Below are positions 60,423-64,000 of a DNA stretch of 64,000 bases, in pieces. The position numbers and the translations under genes were made by a program. Below the pieces are notes generated by a model. It was not told the DNA's origin. It worked only from the letters and a program-made list of their open reading frames with translations, and made no database searches. The DNA is from Candidatus Woesearchaeota archaeon (GTDB taxonomy: Archaea; Nanobdellota; Nanobdellia; Woesearchaeales; ARS49): the NCBI GenBank assembly GCA_017609645.1, contig JAFCDQ010000001.1, forward strand, positions 186,001-250,000, given 5' to 3'. The first letter of the stretch is position 1; each line of letters begins with the position of its first letter.

Positions 60423-60826
60423 TGAAAAGACAACTAGAACCAATAAGATGGGGAGTTGCGCATATTTATAGTTCTTATAATGATACAATAATACACATAA
60501 CAGACATAACAGGGAATCAAACAATAGCTGTTGCAAGCGGCGGCATGATGGTCAAAGCAGATAGACTAGAAAGCAGCCCAACCGCAGCAATGATGGCTGC
60601 AAAAAAAGCAGCAGAAACTGCAAAAGACAAAGGAATAAGAGGAGTGCACGTAAAAGTAAGAGCTCCAGGCGGTCACAATGGACCTACAAATCCAGGACCA
60701 GGAGCACAAGCTGCAATAAGAGCACTGAGCAGAATAGGATTAAGGATAGGAGTCATCGAAGATGTAACGCCACTGCCTCACGGAGGGTGCAGAAAAAAAG
60801 GCGGAAGGAGGGGAAGAAGAGTATGA
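60419..60826 (+). CDS. rps11: Small-subunit ribosomal protein uS11
   Basis: 135 aa. [19 protein letters not shown], then [19 protein letters not shown] and the C-terminal [21 protein letters not shown], all diagnostic. The ATG at 60419 overlaps the S4 stop (ATGATG; the second ATG at 60422 is equally possible). Forms the mRNA exit platform. Confidence 0.97.
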   Translation: MMKRQLEPIRWGVAHIYSSYNDTIIHITDITGNQTIAVASGGMMVKADRLESSPTAAMMAAKKAAETAKDKGIRGVHVKVRAPGGHNGPTNPGPGAQAAIRALSRIGLRIGVIEDVTPLPHGGCRKKGGRRGRRV

Positions 60827-61599
60827 CTATTGAAAATGTGTCAAAGGACAGAAAAAGCGGAAGAATTTCTGTTACTTTCAAAAATACAAACCCCGCTTTT
60901 GTAAATACATTAAGAAGAGCTATAGTTGATTTAGTACCAACCATGGCAATAGATGAAGTAACTTTTAACCAAAATACTTCTGTGCTATATGATGAAATAA
61001 TAGCACATAGATTAGGATTAATTGTATTAAAAACAGATCTAAGAGGATATAACCTGATTGAAGAATGCACATGCGAAGGAGAAGGCTGTGCAAAATGCGA
61101 AATCAACTTGAAATTAAAATCAACAGGTCCTGGAACAGTTTACGCTTCTGACTTAAAAAGCAAAGACCCAAAAATAAAACCAGAATACCCAAAAACTCCA
61201 ATAGTCAAATTATTGAAAGGACAAAACATGGAGTTAATAGCCACAGCAAGATTAGGAAAAGGAAAAGTACATTCAAAACACAACCCCGGATTAGCATGGC
61301 ACACTTTCAAAAATAAAATCACAGTAAATAACAATCATAAAGACTTTGACAAATTCAAAGACAAATACCCTCGAGAAATATTCACAAAAACAGGAAAAAT
61401 AGATGCTAAACTGATTGAAGAAAATAATCTTTATGATGCTTGTGATGGTGTAAACGACAATATAATCAAAATAGAACATGATGATTCCACAATCACATTG
61501 CATATTGAGCCTTGGGGACAACTAACTGCTAAAGAAATGTTAGTAAGAGCAATTGAAGACCTCAATAAATTATTTTTAGAACTAGAAGAAAAAATCTGA
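60823..61599 (+). CDS. rpoD: RNA polymerase subunit D (Rpo3)
   Basis: 258 aa from the ATG at 60823, which overlaps the S11 stop by 4 nt. Rpb3/alpha-like dimerisation domain ([23 protein letters not shown], split by a region with [11 protein letters not shown], a metal-binding cluster in Rpo3) and the C-terminal helix [16 protein letters not shown]. Assembly platform of RNA polymerase with Rpo11, Rpo10 and Rpo12. Confidence 0.96.
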   Translation: MTIENVSKDRKSGRISVTFKNTNPAFVNTLRRAIVDLVPTMAIDEVTFNQNTSVLYDEIIAHRLGLIVLKTDLRGYNLIEECTCEGEGCAKCEINLKLKSTGPGTVYASDLKSKDPKIKPEYPKTPIVKLLKGQNMELIATARLGKGKVHSKHNPGLAWHTFKNKITVNNNHKDFDKFKDKYPREIFTKTGKIDAKLIEENNLYDACDGVNDNIIKIEHDDSTITLHIEPWGQLTAKEMLVRAIEDLNKLFLELEEKI

Positions 61600-61608
61600 A
61601 AATAAACT

Positions 61609-61632
61609 CTGCAGGAACTTAAGTTCATGCAG
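61609..61632 (+). repeat. Palindromic hairpin abutting the tRNA-Leu 5' end
   Basis: GAACTT|AAGTTC (61615-61626) is a perfect 12-nt palindrome flanked by CTGCA (61609-61613) and TGCAG (61628-61632). The 3' part TGCAG includes the first four bases of the tRNA acceptor strand, so in the precursor the leader could pair with the tRNA 5' end. Confidence 0.45.
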
Positions 61633-61764
61633 GGGTGGCAGAGCCTGGTCAAATGCGCTAGGTTGAGGCGGCGGAAAATCCTTTGGATTTTCGAGGTTCA
61701 AAACCTACGTCTTTGAACGCCTAGTCCCTTAGTGGGTGCGCGTGTTCGAATCACGTCCCCTGCA
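61629..61764 (+). tRNA. tRNA-Leu(GAG) with about 50-nt intron
   Basis: Class II cloverleaf: acceptor GCAGGGG/CCCCTGC, D stem GCA/TGC, anticodon stem CTAGG/CCTAG, variable arm, T arm GCGTG-TTCGAAT-CACGT, discriminator A at 61764, no encoded CCA. The anticodon loop begins TTGAGG, giving anticodon GAG (61665-61667), with an intron at about 61669-61718 in the canonical 37/38 position. The intron folds as two hairpins: GAAAATCC-TTT-GGATTTTC and AGGTT-CAA-AACCT. It lies between rpoD and L18e; a tRNA-Leu sits in the same operon position in haloarchaea. Confidence 0.88.
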
Positions 61765-61777
61765 TTCATAATCGAAA

Positions 61778-62143
61778 ATGGTAAAACGCACAGGACCAAC
61801 AAATCCAGTATTGAAAGAGCTCGTTCACGAGCTGAAAAAGGTTTCAAGTACTGAAAAGTCTAAAATATGGAAAAGAATAGCAACTGACCTAGAAAAATCA
61901 ACACGAAACAGAAGAGCAGTAAACATCAGCAGAATAAACAGATTTACACAAGCAAATGAAGTAATTATAGTTCCTGGTAAAGTGCTTGGAAGTGGAACAT
62001 TAAATCACGGCTTGACTGTGGCAGCTTTTTCATTTAGTGAAGGAGCAAAAAAAATAATCACAGAAGCAAAAGGAAAAGCAATAACCATATCTGAGCTACT
62101 AAAACAAAAACCAAAAACAAAAGATATCAAAATTATAGGATAA
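61778..62143 (+). CDS. rpl18e: Large-subunit ribosomal protein eL18
   Basis: 121 aa. KRTGPTNPVLKELVHELKK start, RRAVNISRINRFTQANEVI, then PGKVLGSGTLNHGLTVAAFSF. Archaeal/eukaryotic-specific. 3 nt before L13. Confidence 0.95.
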   Translation: MVKRTGPTNPVLKELVHELKKVSSTEKSKIWKRIATDLEKSTRNRRAVNISRINRFTQANEVIIVPGKVLGSGTLNHGLTVAAFSFSEGAKKIITEAKGKAITISELLKQKPKTKDIKIIG

Positions 62144-62146
62144 ACA

Positions 62147-62575
62147 ATGGCAGAAAAAAATATAGACGGAGCAGAATGCATCTTAGGAAGAATCAGTACG
62201 TATGTAGCCAAGCAGGCTATAATAGGTGAGAAAATAAACATATTTAACTGTGAAAGAATAATGATAAGCGGAGATCCAAAAGTGATAAAGGCAAAATACA
62301 AGCATACACTTTCAGAAAAAGGACAGCCACACAAAGGACCTTATGTTCCAAAAATGCCAGACAGATTTGTGAGAAAAGTCGTAAAAAGAATGCTGCCACA
62401 TACCACTGCAAGAGGTAGAGACGCATTAAAGAGAGTAATGTGCTATATAGGAGTGCCTTCACAATTTAAAGATACCAAATTAGAAAAAATCCCTAAAACA
62501 AGTATATCAAAATTACCAACATTAAAAAGATGCAGTATTTTAGATTTATGCAAACACTTAGGAGGAAAACTATGA
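62147..62575 (+). CDS. rpl13: Large-subunit ribosomal protein uL13
   Basis: 142 aa. DGAECILGRISTYVAKQAI, NCERIMISGDPKVI, then RKVVKRMLPHTTARGRDAL are characteristic. The stop overlaps the S9 ATG by 4 nt. Confidence 0.95.
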   Translation: MAEKNIDGAECILGRISTYVAKQAIIGEKINIFNCERIMISGDPKVIKAKYKHTLSEKGQPHKGPYVPKMPDRFVRKVVKRMLPHTTARGRDALKRVMCYIGVPSQFKDTKLEKIPKTSISKLPTLKRCSILDLCKHLGGKL

Positions 62576-62967
62576 AACCTATACATGCAGTAGGAAAAAG
62601 AAAAGCTGCCATTGCAAGAGCAACATTAAAAGAAGGAACAGGAATCGTAAAGATAAACTCCCAAGAATTAGCAACATATCCAAAAAATATTTACAAACAA
62701 AGAATAGAAGAACCTCTAGTTTTAGCAGGATTCACACTTCAAAAAATCAACATAGATGTTAATGTAAAAGGTGGCGGAGTAAATGGGCAAGCTGATGCAA
62801 TAAGACTGGCAATGGCAAAAGTACTTGCTGCATTTGACAAAAAATTACACCAACAATTCTTAAACTATGATAGAACACTATTAGTAGCTGATGTAAGAAG
62901 AAAAGAAGTAAGAAAACCAAACACACATGGCAAAGCACGTTCAAAACGTCAAAAATCGTACAGGTGA
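62572..62967 (+). CDS. rps9: Small-subunit ribosomal protein uS9
   Basis: 131 aa from the ATG at 62572 (PIHAVGKRKAAIARATLK), overlapping L13 by 4 nt; the longer frame from 62530 lies inside L13. C-terminal tail KARSKRQKSYR reaches the P-site tRNA; VKGGGVNGQADAIRLAMAK is conserved. Confidence 0.96.
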   Translation: MKPIHAVGKRKAAIARATLKEGTGIVKINSQELATYPKNIYKQRIEEPLVLAGFTLQKINIDVNVKGGGVNGQADAIRLAMAKVLAAFDKKLHQQFLNYDRTLLVADVRRKEVRKPNTHGKARSKRQKSYR

Positions 62968-62974
62968 TTAAAAA

Positions 62975-63172
62975 ATGATAATACCAATAAGATGCTGGAG
63001 TTGCGGCAAACCAATAGCCCATCTATGGGAAGACTTCAAGAAAAGAAAAGAACGAGGAGAAAACATGAAAGAAGTCCTAGATGATTTAGGATTGGAAAGA
63101 TATTGCTGCAGATCAATGTTCCTCGGACATGTAGACCTAATAGATACAGTAGCGCAATTCAAGAAAGTATGA
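62975..63172 (+). CDS. rpoN: RNA polymerase subunit N (Rpo10)
   Basis: 65 aa. IIPIRCWSCGKPIAHLWEDF and RYCCRSMFLGHVDLIDTV hold the CxxC...CC zinc site of Rpb10. Interacts with Rpo3, encoded upstream in the same operon. The stop overlaps the next start by 4 nt. Confidence 0.96.
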   Translation: MIIPIRCWSCGKPIAHLWEDFKKRKERGENMKEVLDDLGLERYCCRSMFLGHVDLIDTVAQFKKV

Positions 63173-63714
63173 AATTCATAATAGAACATTTGGATACAGA
63201 GTTATATGAATGGTCGCGGGCAGAGTACGAGCATATTATTAAAGTTCTAGGCAAAGAAAATGTATTATTTACCAATATAAAAGATTGTTCTAAACTTCAA
63301 TTTGCAGAATGTGCTGAAAAATCAGTTAAAGAAATGAATTTGAACAAAGCTTGTGTGTTAGATCCTGAAGCAGAGCAAATACTTTCGCCTGATGATAAAT
63401 TTGACTATTTTATTTTTGGAGGAATATTAGGAAACAATCCTCCTGAAAAAAGAACAGCAGAGTTCTTAAGCCAAAAATTAGGTTTTGAAAAAAGAAATTT
63501 AGGTAAGAAACAAATGAGCACAGATACTGCTGTTATTGTCGCTTGGAAGATTCTTAATGGGAAGAAATTTAGCGAGTTAAAATTTATAGATGATCCTGAA
63601 ATTGAAATTGAAGAAGAGATGAATTCGGTGATGCCTTACAGATATTTAGCAGATGAAAATGGAAAGCCAATTATTTGTGAGAAAGTTCTTAAGTTGATGA
63701 AGAAAGGATGGTAA
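63169..63714 (+). CDS. SFM1-like SPOUT methyltransferase
   Basis: 181 aa from the ATG at 63169 (KFIIEHLDTELYEWSRAEY). The SPOUT knot region FIFGGILGNNPPEKRTAEFL and NLGKKQMSTDTAVIVAW, and the C-terminal VMPYRYLADENGKPIICE, match SFM1. In yeast, SFM1 methylates an arginine of ribosomal protein uS3. Here it ends a ribosomal operon and uS3 is encoded in the same window, which makes the same substrate plausible but unproved. Confidence 0.82.
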   Translation: MKFIIEHLDTELYEWSRAEYEHIIKVLGKENVLFTNIKDCSKLQFAECAEKSVKEMNLNKACVLDPEAEQILSPDDKFDYFIFGGILGNNPPEKRTAEFLSQKLGFEKRNLGKKQMSTDTAVIVAWKILNGKKFSELKFIDDPEIEIEEEMNSVMPYRYLADENGKPIICEKVLKLMKKGW

Positions 63715-63776
63715 GCACTTCTTAGTAGTAAAAAGAGAAACATTTAAATAATCTTAGTCAACAAATTCTCTTGAAA

Positions 63777-64000
63777 ATGTTTTGGAGAAAAAAGAAAACC
63801 TTAGATGCGGTAATAGTAGAAGAAGTCAGTACTAAAAAGAAATCTAAGATCAAAACATGGCAGAAAGTTCTAGCTTTTTTAGGAGTTAGTGCAATGACTC
63901 TTTTTGTAGGTTGTGAGGTTAGGTTTGTGGATACCTGGGTATCAAAAAGCTATGCTAAAAAAGTAGAAAAAGTAATTGAAGCAGCAGAGGGTCTATATGG
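63777..64000 (+). CDS. N-terminal part of a probable lipoprotein, cut by the window end
   Basis: 74 complete codons visible. A basic cytoplasmic start (WRKKKTLDA...KKKSKIKTWQK) is followed by a hydrophobic stretch with a lipobox-like end (LGVSAMTLFVGC), then charged helical sequence. TATA CATTTAAATA at 63741-63750 gives an approximately leaderless start. Family not recognisable from this fragment. Confidence 0.6.
   Translation, partial: MFWRKKKTLDAVIVEEVSTKKKSKIKTWQKVLAFLGVSAMTLFVGCEVRFVDTWVSKSYAKKVEKVIEAAEGLY

Noticed and set aside
60147-60536. Minus-strand ORFs opposite the S4 tail
   Set aside because: Phe/Ser/Cys-rich translation is the complement of the Lys/Glu repeat; not a gene.

Overview
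The window is AT-rich archaeal chromosome, densely packed with information-processing genes. A fused single-chain primase (PriS+PriL), PolD, MCM, PCNA, TBP, archaeal/eukaryotic-type ribosomal proteins, RNase P RNA and two intron-bearing tRNA-Leu genes make it archaeal. The primase fusion and the secreted proteins with repeated C-x-DSD units point to a DPANN lineage, most likely Woesearchaeota/Pacearchaeota (Nanoarchaeota sensu lato). That placement is inference from gene content, not phylogeny. Both window edges cut genes: the PolD large subunit at the left and a lipoprotein-like ORF at the right.

Layout: 1-6.3 kb holds polC, DUF424, aIF2-beta, a SpoIIM-like membrane protein, an RPA-like OB-fold protein and a cysteine-rich membrane protein. 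6.3-23 kb is on the minus strand: MCM, TBP, then one very long operon read from 22.9 to 9.2 kb (L3-L4-L23-L2-S19-L22-S3-L29-aIF1-[Rpp29 remnant]-S17-L14-L24-S4e-L5-S14-S8-L6-L32e-L19e-L18-S5-L30-L15-SecY-EMC3/DUF106). 23-34 kb carries a secreted DSD-repeat protein, a HAD protein, the fused primase, a repeat-rich island (27.3-28.8 kb) with hairpin modules, SemiSWEET, TOPRIM, HtpX, Hef, and a TraB/S2P-like/winged-helix group. 34-40 kb: PRC-barrel, PIN-PhoH, TPR and coiled-coil proteins, and a dCTP deaminase/dUTPase-type protein. 39.4-47 kb: a PCNA-purL-purQ-purM-purN-HD operon. 47-56.5 kb: RNase J, tRNA-Leu, three small coiled-coil proteins, ScpB, GyrA and a THUMP methyltransferase. 56.6-64 kb: RNase P RNA, Sec61-beta, NAC, a MinD-like cassette, then the S13-S4-S11-RpoD-tRNA-Leu-L18e-L13-S9-RpoN-SFM1 operon.

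The genes form a replication/repair set (PolD, primase, MCM, PCNA, Hef, gyrase, ScpB), a translation/secretion set (two large ribosomal operons, SecY, Sec61-beta, EMC3-like insertase, NAC), and de novo purine steps 3-5. Many promoters show a TATA box centred about 24-30 nt before the start codon, implying largely leaderless mRNAs. The exceptions stand out: both ribosomal operons have longer leaders with computable structure. The S13 (alpha-like) operon leader can fold as an H-type pseudoknot, and the L3 leader has two mutually exclusive folds.

The most unusual items are the S13 leader pseudoknot, an array of hairpin modules with constant flanks and varying, self-complementary stems in front of SemiSWEET and TOPRIM genes, a half-length RNase P protein (Rpp29) remnant in its normal operon place, a site-2-protease-like protein without its zinc motif, a Hef with a non-canonical nuclease motif, and a PurS-PurL fusion transcribed with PCNA. 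No CRISPR array, transposase or prophage was seen.
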